Assembly: GCF_900100205.1 (NCBI RefSeq)
Contig: NZ_FNEQ01000001.1
Span: 744,001-808,000, forward strand
DNA from: Duganella sp. OV510
GTDB taxonomy: Bacteria; Pseudomonadota; Gammaproteobacteria; Burkholderiales; Burkholderiaceae_D
Length of the DNA: 64,000 nucleotides
Direction: 5' to 3'
The notes below the pieces were generated by a model, which worked only from the letters and a program-made list of their open reading frames with translations, made no database searches and had not been told where the DNA came from. The stretch's first letter is position 1. Every line of letters starts with the position of its first letter. This document shows, piece by piece, positions 27,050 through 35,903 of this stretch. Both the position numbers and the translations under genes were made by a program.

Positions 27050-29842
27050 TTACGACTTGTATTGCAAAGCCTGCATCAGCTTATCGAGACTATAAGGTTT
27101 CAATAACACCTGCGCCCGTTCAAGCGGCGCGCGCGGGTGCTGGCCGCTGGCGTAGATCACGCGCAGCGCCGGATGGCTCTCCCGTGCCCGCGCCGCCAGC
27201 ACTTCGCCGGACAGGTCGGGCAGCGAGATGTCCGTCAGCAGGATATCGACCTGGTGCTGCGCCAGCAGCGCCAGCGCACCGCCCGCGTCGCCCGCTTGTA
27301 GCACCGTATGGCCCAGCAGTTGCAACAGTTCGGCGGTGGTGTCGCGCAGTTCCGGCTCGTCTTCCACCAGCAGGATGCGTGACGCGCCATCCAACGCAGG
27401 CGCCGGCGGTGGCGTTTCCGCCCGCAGCTGTTTGGCGTGCTGGCGGTTGGCCAGCACATGCCGTACCTTGCGCGCCAGCGCCTCGCGCGTGTATGGCTTG
27501 CCCAGCAGGTCGACGCCGGCATCCAGCCGGCCGCCGTGCACGATGGCGTTTTCGGTGTAGCCGGAAGTGAACAGCACCGCGATGCCAGGCCGACGCTCGC
27601 GCGCCTTGCGCGCCAGGTCGGGACTGCGCAGCGGACCTGGCATCACCACGTCGGTGAACAGCAGGTCGATGTGAATGCCGCTGTCGATGATGCTCAGCGC
27701 GCTGGCGGCGTCGCTGGCCTTGAGCACCTGGTAACCCAGCTCGCTCAGCAGCTCGACCACGGTGGCGCGCACGCCCTCGTCGTCCTCCGCCACCAGGATG
27801 GTTTCCGTGCCGCCGATGACGGCGCGGGTTTCCAGTGGCAGCGGCGTATCCTCGGCTTCCATCGAACGTGGCAGATACAGCTTGACCGTGGTGCCGCTGC
27901 CCTCCTCGCTGTAGATCTTGACGTGGCCGCCCGACTGGCGCGCAAAGCCATACACCATCGACAGTCCCAGGCCACTGCCCTTGCCTTCCGGCTTGGTCGA
28001 AAAGAAGGGATCGAAAGCCTGCTCCAGCACTTCGGGCGTCATGCCGCTGCCGGTGTCGCTGACGGCGATCACCACGTACTGGCCGGCGCTCACCTCATGG
28101 TGCGCGGCGACGTAGGCGTCGTCCAGGTGGGCGTTGCCGACTTCGATAGTCAGTTTGCCAACGCCGTCCATCGCATCGCGCGCGTTGATGCACAGGTTAA
28201 GCACCGCGTTCTCCACCTGCGTGGTGTCGACCAGCGTATTCCACAAGCCGCCGGAGATCACCATCTCCACCTCGACCTCCTCGCCCAGGCTGCGGCGCAG
28301 CATGTCTTCCATGCCGGCGATGAAGCGGCCGATCTTGACCACGCGCGGATCGAGCGCCTGTCTGCGCCCAAACGCCAGCAGGTAGCTGGCCAGCCTTGCT
28401 CCTTTGCTGACGCCAGCCAGCGCGCTGTCCAGCCGCCGCTCGGCGCGGGCGTTACCGGCCACGTCACCGGCCAGCAGTTGCAGGTTGCCGGAGATGACTT
28501 GCAGCAGATTGTTGAAGTCATGCGCCACGCCGCCGGTCAGCTTGCCGATGGCTTCCATTTTCTGCGATTGCTGCAACGCCAGCGCGGTACGGCGCATCTC
28601 CTCCGCCGCCGCCCGTTCAGCCGTCATATCGCGTCCCACCGCATGCACATAGCGCGCGTCCGGCGCCGCAGTCCACGACAGGATGGCGTAACCGCCGCCC
28701 TTGCGCAGCGTGCGGTTCTCAAAGCGGAAGGTGGTGGCGCCGCCGGCCAGCGCCGCCATCTCGGCTGCCGACGCTTCCAGATCGTCCGGATGGATCAAGC
28801 TGTAGATCGAGGTGCCCACCACCTCGGCCGCCTCCCAGCCCAGCAGGCGCGTGAAGGCGGGATTGATGGCGGTGATCCAGCCCTCCAGTTCCGCCACCAG
28901 CATCACGTCGGTGGAGTATTGCCACATGCGGTCGCGTTCCGCCGTGCGCTCCGCGACCTGCTGGCGCAGCATGGCAGCAGTGGATTTCTGGTCCTGGATA
29001 TCGGTGTTGGTGCCGACCCAGCGCTGCACCACGCCCTGTTCGTCCATGATCGGCAAGGCGCGCACCAGGTGCCAGCGCCAGGCGCCGTCGGCGCGGCGGA
29101 TGCGGAACTCGGCCTCGAAAGTTTTGCCAGCGCCGATCGCGGCATACCATTGCTCGGTGGCGGCGTCGCGATCCTCCGCATGCACCATCTGGCGCCAGCG
29201 CTCGCGGTCCAGCGGCGCCTCGCTGCCGGTGTAGCGGTAGACCTGGTCGTTGAACCACTCGACCACACCATCGGCATTCGACGTCCACACCTGGATCGGC
29301 ATCGATTGCGCCAGCGTGCGGAAGCTTTTCTCGGCAGCGCGCGCCTGTTCGCTTTCCTCACGCAGGCGGCGCTCGGCCGCCACCGTGGCGGTCGTCTCGA
29401 CCACGACCACCATCACCCCCACCGGTTGCCCGGCTTCGTCGACGATCGGCGAGTAGTCGAGATTCATCCACACCTGTTCCGGCTTGCCGGAACGGTGCAA
29501 CGTCAGTTCCTGGTCCTGGTAGGCCAGCGTGCCGCCAGCCAGGCCAACCTTGATCACGTGGTCGTTGAAATCCGCCACCTCGGGCCAGGCTTCTCGCACA
29601 TTGGCGCCCAGCGAAGCCGGATGGCGGCCGGCCGCGAACAGCGAGTAGCCATCGTTATAAATCATGACGCCCTGCTCGCCCCATAGCGTCACGATGGGCA
29701 CCGGCGAGCGCAGGATCAGTGCCACCGTGGTCTTCAGCGACTGCGGCCAGCTGTCGATCGGCCCCAGTGGCGTGTTGCTCCAGTCGTGGGCCGCGATGAT
29801 GTGTGCGACTTGGCCGCCGCCTTGCAGAAATGGATGGTTCAC
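27050..29842 (-). CDS. Hybrid histidine kinase: PAS(3)-HisKA-HATPase-receiver(2)
   Basis: The 930-residue cytoplasmic kinase begins with a PAS domain carrying the HDWSNTPLGPIDSWPQSLKT signature, also seen in the 1237-residue kinase at 59-63 kb. Two more PAS domains follow (about 165-290; 305-420). HisKA has His in GGVAHDFNNLLQVISGNL, the NtrB-like variant. HATPase_c shows DTGSGMTPEVLEQAFDPFFS and GSGLGLSMVYG. Two receivers end the protein: one with TDVVMPGPL and GKPYTRE, one with TDISLPDLSG and LKPYS, both with an intact Asp and Lys. No membrane helix is seen, so cytosolic or redox signals via PAS are expected. It is divergent from fur; a TATAAT-type -10 lies at 29877-29872 on the minus strand, without a good -35. 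Confidence 0.93.
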   Translation of the reverse strand: MNHPFLQGGGQVAHIIAAHDWSNTPLGPIDSWPQSLKTTVALILRSPVPIVTLWGEQGVMIYNDGYSLFAAGRHPASLGANVREAWPEVADFNDHVIKVGLAGGTLAYQDQELTLHRSGKPEQVWMNLDYSPIVDEAGQPVGVMVVVVETTATVAAERRLREESEQARAAEKSFRTLAQSMPIQVWTSNADGVVEWFNDQVYRYTGSEAPLDRERWRQMVHAEDRDAATEQWYAAIGAGKTFEAEFRIRRADGAWRWHLVRALPIMDEQGVVQRWVGTNTDIQDQKSTAAMLRQQVAERTAERDRMWQYSTDVMLVAELEGWITAINPAFTRLLGWEAAEVVGTSIYSLIHPDDLEASAAEMAALAGGATTFRFENRTLRKGGGYAILSWTAAPDARYVHAVGRDMTAERAAAEEMRRTALALQQSQKMEAIGKLTGGVAHDFNNLLQVISGNLQLLAGDVAGNARAERRLDSALAGVSKGARLASYLLAFGRRQALDPRVVKIGRFIAGMEDMLRRSLGEEVEVEMVISGGLWNTLVDTTQVENAVLNLCINARDAMDGVGKLTIEVGNAHLDDAYVAAHHEVSAGQYVVIAVSDTGSGMTPEVLEQAFDPFFSTKPEGKGSGLGLSMVYGFARQSGGHVKIYSEEGSGTTVKLYLPRSMEAEDTPLPLETRAVIGGTETILVAEDDEGVRATVVELLSELGYQVLKASDAASALSIIDSGIHIDLLFTDVVMPGPLRSPDLARKARERRPGIAVLFTSGYTENAIVHGGRLDAGVDLLGKPYTREALARKVRHVLANRQHAKQLRAETPPPAPALDGASRILLVEDEPELRDTTAELLQLLGHTVLQAGDAGGALALLAQHQVDILLTDISLPDLSGEVLAARARESHPALRVIYASGQHPRAPLERAQVLLKPYSLDKLMQALQYKS

Positions 29843-29952
29843 GAAAGAAAAAAGAGAGACCGGGTTGCTAAATTATAGCTTTGTCCACCACAGAAATTCG
29901 CACACCACTGCAATCGTGCATTGCTAAGGAAATAAATTTAGATTACCATGGT

Positions 29953-29971
29953 GAGAATAGGAATCATTATC
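29953..29971 (+). promoter_or_regulatory. Fur box upstream of fur
   Basis: GAGAATAGGAATCATTATC matches the 19-base consensus GATAATGATAATCATTATC at 15 of 19 positions and lies 13 bases before the fur ATG. It suggests autoregulation of fur by iron, and possibly affects the divergent kinase gene. Confidence 0.8.
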
Positions 29972-29984
29972 ATTCTAGAGACAC

Positions 29985-30437
29985 ATGGATATCCCTCAAG
30001 AGCTGCGCAAGCTCGGCTTGAAAGCCACCCTGCCCCGGTTACGCATCCTGCAATTGTTCCAGGAGTCAAAGAGCAAACACCTGAGCGCCGACGACGTCTA
30101 TCGCCTGCTGCATGACGAGAATATCGACATGGGTCTGGCCACCGTCTACCGCGTGCTGATGCAGTTTGCCGACGCCGGCATCCTGATCCGCCGCCACTTC
30201 GAGTCGGTGGCCTCGGTGTTCGAGCTGAATGAAGGCAGCCATCACGACCACCTGATCTGCACCAACTGCGGCAAGATGGAAGAATTCCTCGACGCCGACA
30301 TCGAGCAGCGCCAGGAAGCCGTGGCGGCCGAACGCGGTTTCGTGCTGCACGAGCATTCGCTGTCGCTGTACGGTTTCTGCGGCGACTGCGCCGCCAGCAT
30401 CAAGCCGATGGGCGGCAAGAAACTGCGCCGCGCCTGA
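29985..30437 (+). CDS. fur: Ferric uptake regulator Fur
   Basis: The 150-residue protein has the Fur winged helix ([28 protein letters not shown]-type recognition region [20 protein letters not shown]). The C-terminal dimerisation and metal domain carries [16 protein letters not shown] and a second CxxC in GFCGDCAAS, the structural zinc site. It represses iron-uptake genes with Fe2+ bound. The TonB receptor at 20 kb has a matching box, and a consensus-like box sits just before this gene. Length and motifs are those of a true Fur rather than Zur or PerR, although that distinction rests on family resemblance. It is convergent with the FecR-domain gene, 8 bases apart. Confidence 0.93.
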   Translation: MDIPQELRKLGLKATLPRLRILQLFQESKSKHLSADDVYRLLHDENIDMGLATVYRVLMQFADAGILIRRHFESVASVFELNEGSHHDHLICTNCGKMEEFLDADIEQRQEAVAAERGFVLHEHSLSLYGFCGDCAASIKPMGGKKLRRA

Positions 30438-30445
30438 GCGACAGC

Positions 30446-31105
30446 CTACTGTGCCGGCGTCAGCGTGTCGGCTTCGCCGAATGACGCCGGCGGCTGGAAC
30501 TGCATGCCAGGATTGGTGAACATCTTCACCGGGCGGCTCTTGTCGTCCTTGATGTAGCCGAATTGTCCAGGGTCATAACGGAACTCGCCCGCGCCATTGA
30601 CGATGGAGATGCCGCCGCTGCTGACATGCACGTGCAGGCCGGGCTCCAGTCCCGGCGCCGCCACCGTCAGGTACTCCAGGAAGAAGGTGGTGCCGCGTAT
30701 GCCGATGGTGGCGCTGGGCGTGCGCATCGCGTAACGCTCCTTGCTGCGCTTGCCCAGCAGGCCGGTGACCGAGCGCAGGCCGCCTTTCACCAGCGTGAAG
30801 GCGGCACGGTCTTCCTGCGGCTTGTCGCCATCAAACGAAAACTGATCGACCACCACGGTGGTCGACGGCTTCAGCGTCAATTCGCTGTTATCGATGAAGC
30901 GCACCAGCGCGTAGGCGCCGGCTGCGGTGATCAGCGTATCGCCGCTCTCCACTTCCGATTTGACCTGCAGCGGCTTGGCCACACCGGATGGCGAACGCGC
31001 CGTCAGCGGACCGCTGGCCTGCACCACCACACCAGCCACCTGGGCTGCCTGTGCTGCCTGCGCGGCGCCACCCAACAACAATAGAAGAAAAATCAAACGC
31101 TGCAT
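30446..31105 (-). CDS. Periplasmic FecR-domain protein
   Basis: The 219-residue protein has a signal peptide (LIFLLLLLGGAAQAAQAAQV) and a FecR domain: LQVKSEVESGDTLITAAGAY, VRFIDNSELTLKPSTTVVVD, LVKGGLRSVTGLLGK and MRTPSATIGIRGTTFFLEYL. It lacks the N-terminal anti-sigma region and transmembrane helix of iron-type FecR, so it belongs to the free periplasmic or surface FecR-fold group. I chose the ATG at 31105, which puts the signal peptide first, over a GTG 27 bases upstream. It is the last gene of a minus-strand run after the chemoreceptor, 30 bases apart, and could be part of that signalling operon. Confidence 0.85.
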   Translation of the reverse strand: MQRLIFLLLLLGGAAQAAQAAQVAGVVVQASGPLTARSPSGVAKPLQVKSEVESGDTLITAAGAYALVRFIDNSELTLKPSTTVVVDQFSFDGDKPQEDRAAFTLVKGGLRSVTGLLGKRSKERYAMRTPSATIGIRGTTFFLEYLTVAAPGLEPGLHVHVSSGGISIVNGAGEFRYDPGQFGYIKDDKSRPVKMFTNPGMQFQPPASFGEADTLTPAQ

Positions 31106-31135
31106 GGTTGCATGCCCGGGAAGGTAACGCACCCA

Positions 31136-32815
31136 TCATACCAGCCCGGCGACGTAATTGAGGCCGCTGCCGGCAGGCGCCGGCGCTGGCCGTGGTTTTG
31201 GCCGCGCCGCAGCTGGCGTCATCGGCATCTCGATCACCGTCAGTTCCTCGCGCGCCGCACCGGCCAGCTTGAACAGGCTGACGCTGCGCGCCAGGCATTC
31301 CGCCTGCTCCTGCAAAGAGATGATGGCGGCCAGCGACTCCTCGACCAGCGTGGCATTCTGCTGCGTCACGCCGTCCATGCTGGCCAGCGTGCGGTTCACC
31401 AGCTGCAGGCCGACGCTCTGCTCGCGCGTCACATGGCTGATTTCGCCCATCAGCGTGGCGCCGCGACGCACGCCGTTGACCACATCGTCGATGGTGGCGC
31501 TGGCTTCGCGCACCGCCTGGCCGCCGCCGCCAACTTCAGCCAGCGACTGCGCGATCAGGTCCTTGATTTCCCTGGCCGACTGCGCGCTGCGTTGCGCCAG
31601 CGCGCGCACCTCGCCCGCCACCACGGCAAAGCCGCGCCCATGTTCGCCGGCGCGCGCCGCTTCCACCGCTGCGTTCAGCGCCAGCAGATTGGTCTGAAAG
31701 GCGATGCTGTCCATCAGCCCGACGATATCGCCGATGCGGCGCGACGAAGCGCTGATGCGTTCCATGGTCGCCGTCACGGTGGACACCGCCACCTCCGCCT
31801 CGCGCGCCACGCTGGCGGTCTGCTCCAGCAGCTTGAAGGCTTCTTGCGCCTTGTCGGCGTTGTTGGCGACCGTGGTGGTCAGCTCCTCCACGGTGGCGGC
31901 GGTTTCCTCCAGCGTGGCAGCCTGTCCTTCGGTGCGCTGCGCCAGGTCGCTGGTACCGGCTGAAATCTGCGCCGATGCGCTGGCGATGGTGTCGGTGCCG
32001 CTGCGCACCTGCGTCACCATGCGTTGCAGCTTGCTGCTCATCTGGTTCATCGCGCGCAGCAGGTCGCCGGTTTCATCGCGGCTACCGCTTTCCGCATCGA
32101 CGCGCAAATCGCCTTCCGCCACACGGCGCGCCACATCGACGGCACGCGCCAGCGGCAGCGAAATCATGCGCGCCACGCGGCCGGCCAGCAGCATGCCCAG
32201 CACCAGTGCGCCGGCCATGAAGCCGAAGATCAGGTGGCGCGCATGCAGGTAGGTCTGGTCGGCCGACAGCGCCGCCTGCGCGCTGCCGGTTTCATTGATG
32301 GCCACCAGCCGGTCGATCTGTGCCATCGCCTCGAAATCGTATTTGCGCGATTCGCCGCGCACCACGGCCAGCGCACCGACATCATCGCCACGGCGCGACA
32401 GCGCCACCACCTGGCGCACCGCGCCGCGATAGGCAGTCAGCGAGGATTGCAGCTGGGCGACGATGTCCTGCTCCTCGCCGGCGTGCGCCAGCGTGGCATA
32501 GGCGGCCAGCGACTGCTGCACCTTCTGCATCTGGTTTTCCATGTCCTGCTCGTACTTGCGCAGGATGTCCGGCTCGGTCGACACCACATGGAACAGTTCA
32601 AAGGTACGGAAGCGCGTCAGCCCGTACTTGATCTCCAGCGCATTGCGCACGCCCGGCGCCCAGCGATGGTCGATTTCGTTGGTGACCCGGTTCAGCGCAT
32701 ACAGCTGAAACACGGAGAACACACCCAGCGCCATCATCAGCGCCAGCACGGCGGCCACCACCACATTCAACTTGCTGGCGATTTTCAGGTTGCGGAACCA
32801 TTTCATCATTATCAT
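31136..32815 (-). CDS. Methyl-accepting chemotaxis protein (4HB type)
   Basis: The 559-residue chemoreceptor has an N-terminal transmembrane helix ([20 protein letters not shown]) and a periplasmic four-helix-bundle sensor at about 35-185. A second helix is near 190-210 ([19 protein letters not shown]), followed by a HAMP domain and a long coiled signalling domain. The hairpin tip is clear ([20 protein letters not shown], then [18 protein letters not shown]), the CheA/CheW contact region. The C-terminus has no NWETF-type pentapeptide. It transmits ligand binding to flagellar or other Che arrays. It lies 7 bases after the GGDEF-EAL gene in a tight operon with a receiver and a FecR-domain protein, suggesting that one stimulus drives both chemotaxis and c-di-GMP turnover. 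Confidence 0.93.
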   Translation of the reverse strand: MIMMKWFRNLKIASKLNVVVAAVLALMMALGVFSVFQLYALNRVTNEIDHRWAPGVRNALEIKYGLTRFRTFELFHVVSTEPDILRKYEQDMENQMQKVQQSLAAYATLAHAGEEQDIVAQLQSSLTAYRGAVRQVVALSRRGDDVGALAVVRGESRKYDFEAMAQIDRLVAINETGSAQAALSADQTYLHARHLIFGFMAGALVLGMLLAGRVARMISLPLARAVDVARRVAEGDLRVDAESGSRDETGDLLRAMNQMSSKLQRMVTQVRSGTDTIASASAQISAGTSDLAQRTEGQAATLEETAATVEELTTTVANNADKAQEAFKLLEQTASVAREAEVAVSTVTATMERISASSRRIGDIVGLMDSIAFQTNLLALNAAVEAARAGEHGRGFAVVAGEVRALAQRSAQSAREIKDLIAQSLAEVGGGGQAVREASATIDDVVNGVRRGATLMGEISHVTREQSVGLQLVNRTLASMDGVTQQNATLVEESLAAIISLQEQAECLARSVSLFKLAGAAREELTVIEMPMTPAAARPKPRPAPAPAGSGLNYVAGLV

Positions 32816-32822
32816 CTCCGTG

Positions 32823-34751
32823 TTATGCGGCCTGCAGTTGCAGGCTCCCTTCGAGGAAGTTCAGTGCGGATGCCGCCGGCAAGGGACGGCTGTAGTAATA
32901 CCCTTGTATCTCGTCGCAGCGCCAGTTGCTCAGCATGGCGCGCTGCGCCTCGGATTCCACGCCTTCGGCAATCACCGTCAGGCCCAGGCTGTGTCCCAGG
33001 CCGATGGTGGCCTGCACAATCGCACCCTGCTCGCTCACCGCGTGCATATTGCGGACGAAGGACTGGTCGATTTTCAGCTTGTGGATCGGGAAGCGCGACA
33101 GGTAGGCCAGGCTGGAATAGCCGGTGCCGAAATCGTCGATGGCCAGCTTCAGTCCCAGCCCGCGCAGACGGTGCAGCAAGGCGATTGCCGCTTCGGCATC
33201 TTCCACCATCACGCTCTCGGTGATTTCCAGTTCCAGGCAGGAGGGATCGATGTGAGTGGTCGCCAGCAGGTCCTCCAGATGCGTGAGGAAGCCGGGCGCG
33301 GCAAACTGGCGTGGCGAGATATTCACCGCCACCGCCACGCGCTGTCCGGTTTCCGCCTGCCACACGCTGATCTGGCGGCAGGCCTCTTCCAGTACCCAGT
33401 TGCCGATCGAGACGATCAAGCCGGATTCCTCGGCCAGCGGGATGAACTCGGCCGGCGAAATCAGCTTGCCGTGGCGGCGCCAGCGCAGCAGCGCCTCGAA
33501 ACCTACCAGGCCGCCGTCGTGCAACGCTTGCTGCGGTTGATAATGCAGTTCCAGTTCCTCGCGCTCGATGGCGTGGCGCAGCAACGCTTCCATGTCCAGC
33601 CGCTCGCCTGCTTCGGCGTTGAGCTGCTGCGAGTAGATTTCCACACGGTCGCCACCGGCCTTGCGCGCCGCTTGCAGCGCGGCGTCGGCATTGCGCAGCA
33701 GCGCATCCGGATTCGCGCCGTGCTGCGGATAGTTGACCGCGCCCAGGCTCAAGGTGGTGTAGATTTCGTGGCCCTCGCAGTCATACGGATTGCGCACCTC
33801 GTCGCGCAGGCCGGACAAGGCCTCAGCAAACGCCGGATCGCTGCATTCCATGCGGAACAGGATAGCGAAGTTGGCGCCATCCAGGCGGAATACCTCGCCG
33901 CCGCTGCGCTCCGCCGCACCACGAATGCGTGCCGCCAGGCCAATCATGACGCGGTCGCCGAAGGCGTGGCCGAAGCCGCCGATGATGCGCGAGAAGCGGT
34001 CGATGGTCCCCAGCACCACCACGTGCGGCACCGGCGGCAGCGTTGCCAGGCGCACTTCGAAGCTGCGGCGGTGCGCCAGCCCGGTCAGCGGATCGTGGCG
34101 GGCCTGGTGGCTCAGCTCATCCTCAACCCGCACGCGGGCCCGGACGTGGTACAGCATGAATAAACAGGTGACCAGGGCCAGCACGTCGAATACATGTACC
34201 AGGCCGGTGATCCAGCCGATGGCGCGATGCGCCATGCCGCCGTTGTCGTAGATGGCGTCTTCGACGGCCTGCTGCAGGCTGTCGATGCGCACGCGCAGCT
34301 GCTTGACCTCTTCGTTCATGCGTACCAGGACAGCGCGCGCGGCAGCGGAATCATTGCCGACATGGCGTTCGAATTCCGGCGTCAGCGCGACGATGCGCTG
34401 GTAGCCGTCGCGCAAGGCGCCCAGCTCCGGGCCATCGCCCAGGCTGGGCCGCAATTGCGCCAGGGAGGCATCGAGTTCGCCGCGCCCCATGTTCTCCAGG
34501 AACACGAAGCGTTCAGGCGTAATCGATTCCGTAAACCGTTTGTTCAGCGCCAGCTGGTAGCGCAGCAAGGCGCTTTCGAAGTCGCCCAGGTAGCGCATCT
34601 GCGGAATGGTGTGGTTCAGCAGCGGCGTTTCGTTGCGGCGGATATTGTGCGCCGTGCGCTCCATGAAAACCGACAGCGTGATGCTGGCGGTGATCACCAG
34701 CAGCAGCAAAATATAGATAAGACGGCGCGAACTGCTGATGGTGTGTGGCAT
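32823..34751 (-). CDS. EAL phosphodiesterase with degenerate GGDEF
   Basis: The 642-residue protein has one N-terminal transmembrane helix ([19 protein letters not shown]), a periplasmic helical region at about 30-180, and a second helix at about 190-210 ([20 protein letters not shown]). The GGDEF domain lacks the active site: the GGDEF position reads [12 protein letters not shown], and no RxxD site is seen, so it should be catalytically dead and possibly GTP-sensing. The EAL domain (about 390-640) is intact: [42 protein letters not shown]. It should hydrolyse c-di-GMP to pGpG. It is placed 4 bases after the receiver gene and 7 bases before the chemoreceptor gene. Confidence 0.93.
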   Translation of the reverse strand: MPHTISSSRRLIYILLLLVITASITLSVFMERTAHNIRRNETPLLNHTIPQMRYLGDFESALLRYQLALNKRFTESITPERFVFLENMGRGELDASLAQLRPSLGDGPELGALRDGYQRIVALTPEFERHVGNDSAAARAVLVRMNEEVKQLRVRIDSLQQAVEDAIYDNGGMAHRAIGWITGLVHVFDVLALVTCLFMLYHVRARVRVEDELSHQARHDPLTGLAHRRSFEVRLATLPPVPHVVVLGTIDRFSRIIGGFGHAFGDRVMIGLAARIRGAAERSGGEVFRLDGANFAILFRMECSDPAFAEALSGLRDEVRNPYDCEGHEIYTTLSLGAVNYPQHGANPDALLRNADAALQAARKAGGDRVEIYSQQLNAEAGERLDMEALLRHAIEREELELHYQPQQALHDGGLVGFEALLRWRRHGKLISPAEFIPLAEESGLIVSIGNWVLEEACRQISVWQAETGQRVAVAVNISPRQFAAPGFLTHLEDLLATTHIDPSCLELEITESVMVEDAEAAIALLHRLRGLGLKLAIDDFGTGYSSLAYLSRFPIHKLKIDQSFVRNMHAVSEQGAIVQATIGLGHSLGLTVIAEGVESEAQRAMLSNWRCDEIQGYYYSRPLPAASALNFLEGSLQLQAA

Positions 34752-34755
34752 GGAT

Positions 34756-35157
34756 TTACTCCTCGGCGTGGGTCGGGAAGCTGCCGCTGGCCTGGCTCAG
34801 GCAACGCAGCAATTCGTTCGCTTCAAAGGGTTTGCTCAGGAAGCAGCAGGCGCCGCCGTTCAGCGCGCGCTTGCGCAGCGCAGGCTCCGGGAAGGCGGTC
34901 ATCAGGATCAGCGGCAGCTGGGTGCCATCGCGGCGCAACTGCTCCAGCAGCTCGATGCCGCTCATGCCCGGCATTTGCAGGTCGGTGATGATGCAGTGAT
35001 AATCGCCCAGCGAACCGGAGGCCAGCAAGGCCAGCGCCGAATCGTAGGCGTTGGCGGCGTAGCCGTAGGAACGCAGCAGGCTGCGCAGTCCTACGCGCAC
35101 AGCCTCGTCGTCGTCAACGATAGCGAGATTGCAAAATTGTGGATCCGGATAAGACAC
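34756..35157 (-). CDS. Single-domain response regulator
   Basis: The 133-residue protein is a receiver only: acidic pair in LAIVDDDEAVR, phospho-acceptor Asp59 in IITDLQMPGMSG, Thr in LILMTAF and Lys in FLSKPFEANEL. It has no output domain and resembles FixJ receivers. It is the first gene of the RR-EAL-MCP-FecR run, 4 bases before the EAL gene, and 122 bases after the FixJ-like gene. A 7-base-pair hairpin (35176-35182 with 35191-35197) lies in its 5' leader. It could pass phosphate from the upstream FixL-like kinase to the EAL protein or adjust the chemoreceptor (inference). Confidence 0.9.
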   Translation of the reverse strand: MSYPDPQFCNLAIVDDDEAVRVGLRSLLRSYGYAANAYDSALALLASGSLGDYHCIITDLQMPGMSGIELLEQLRRDGTQLPLILMTAFPEPALRKRALNGGACCFLSKPFEANELLRCLSQASGSFPTHAEE

Positions 35158-35279
35158 TGGCTAACTCCCTTGAACGAACGGCGGCTCGCGGCCGTTCAGC
35201 GCATGGGAGAAAGATACAGGCAGGGGCTAATCAGGAAAATTATACAAGGGTATAGGTGGCCTTAAACCCAGGCTCAACC

Positions 35280-35903
35280 CTAGGCTAAACCCAGCGTTTC
35301 CGCCATGCGCACCAGGTCGGCGAAGGTCTTGGCCTGCATCTTGCGCATGGCGTTGCCGCGGTGGATCTTGACCGTGATTTCGCTGGTGCCGACTTCGCCG
35401 GCGATCTGCTTGTTCATCAGGCCACGCGCGGCCAGCGCCATGATTTCACGCTCGCGCGGCGTCAGCGTTGCATAGCGCTCCCTGACGCCATTGGTGGCCT
35501 GGTCGCGCTGGCGCCGTTCGCGGTCCGCCGCCAGCGCGGTGTGGATGGCGTCCAGCAGGTCCTGGTCGCGGAAGGGTTTTGCCAGAAAATCAACGGCGCC
35601 GGCCTTCATCGCCCGCACCGACATCGGAATATCGCCATGCCCGGTCATGAAGATGATCGGCAGCGTGACGCCGTCGCGATTCAGCTCGGCCTGGAAATCC
35701 AGGCCGCTGACGCCCTGCAGGCGCACGTCCAGCAGCAGGCAGCTGGTCAGCTCCTTGCGCGGCTCGGCCAGGAAGGCCGCCACCGACGGGAAACTGGCTA
35801 CCTGCATGCCAACCGAACGCAAAAGACTGGAAATGGCGTCGCGCAGCGGCGCCTCGTCGTCGACGATGTAGACCAGCGCGTCGGAATAATCAATCTGGTT
35901 CAT
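35280..35903 (-). CDS. FixJ/NarL-type response regulator with LuxR HTH
   Basis: The 207-residue protein starts MNQIDYSDALVYIVDDEA. The receiver (1-125) has Asp59 in CLLLDVRLQGVSG, Thr in IIFMTGHGDIPMSV and Lys in FLAKPFRDQDLL. The C-terminal LuxR-type helix-turn-helix (about 140-205) shows LTPREREIMALAARGLMNKQ and TVKIHRGNAMRKM. The GHGDIPMSVRAMKAGAVDFL stretch is diagnostic of the FixJ/TtrR/NodW group. I chose this ATG because the extra upstream frame runs through the kinase gene. It overlaps the FixL-like kinase by 14 bases, a paired unit. Confidence 0.94.
   Translation of the reverse strand: MNQIDYSDALVYIVDDEAPLRDAISSLLRSVGMQVASFPSVAAFLAEPRKELTSCLLLDVRLQGVSGLDFQAELNRDGVTLPIIFMTGHGDIPMSVRAMKAGAVDFLAKPFRDQDLLDAIHTALAADRERRQRDQATNGVRERYATLTPREREIMALAARGLMNKQIAGEVGTSEITVKIHRGNAMRKMQAKTFADLVRMAETLGLA

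Noticed and set aside
27437..29686. 749-residue plus-strand open frame opposite the PAS hybrid kinase
   Set aside because: Shadow of a well-supported kinase gene; composition rich in His, Gln, Arg and no recognisable motif.
35176..35197. Hairpin GAACGGC-N8-GCCGTTC in the leader of the single-domain receiver gene as a riboswitch
   Set aside because: A lone 7-base-pair stem with no riboswitch-like conserved core; insufficient for a claim.
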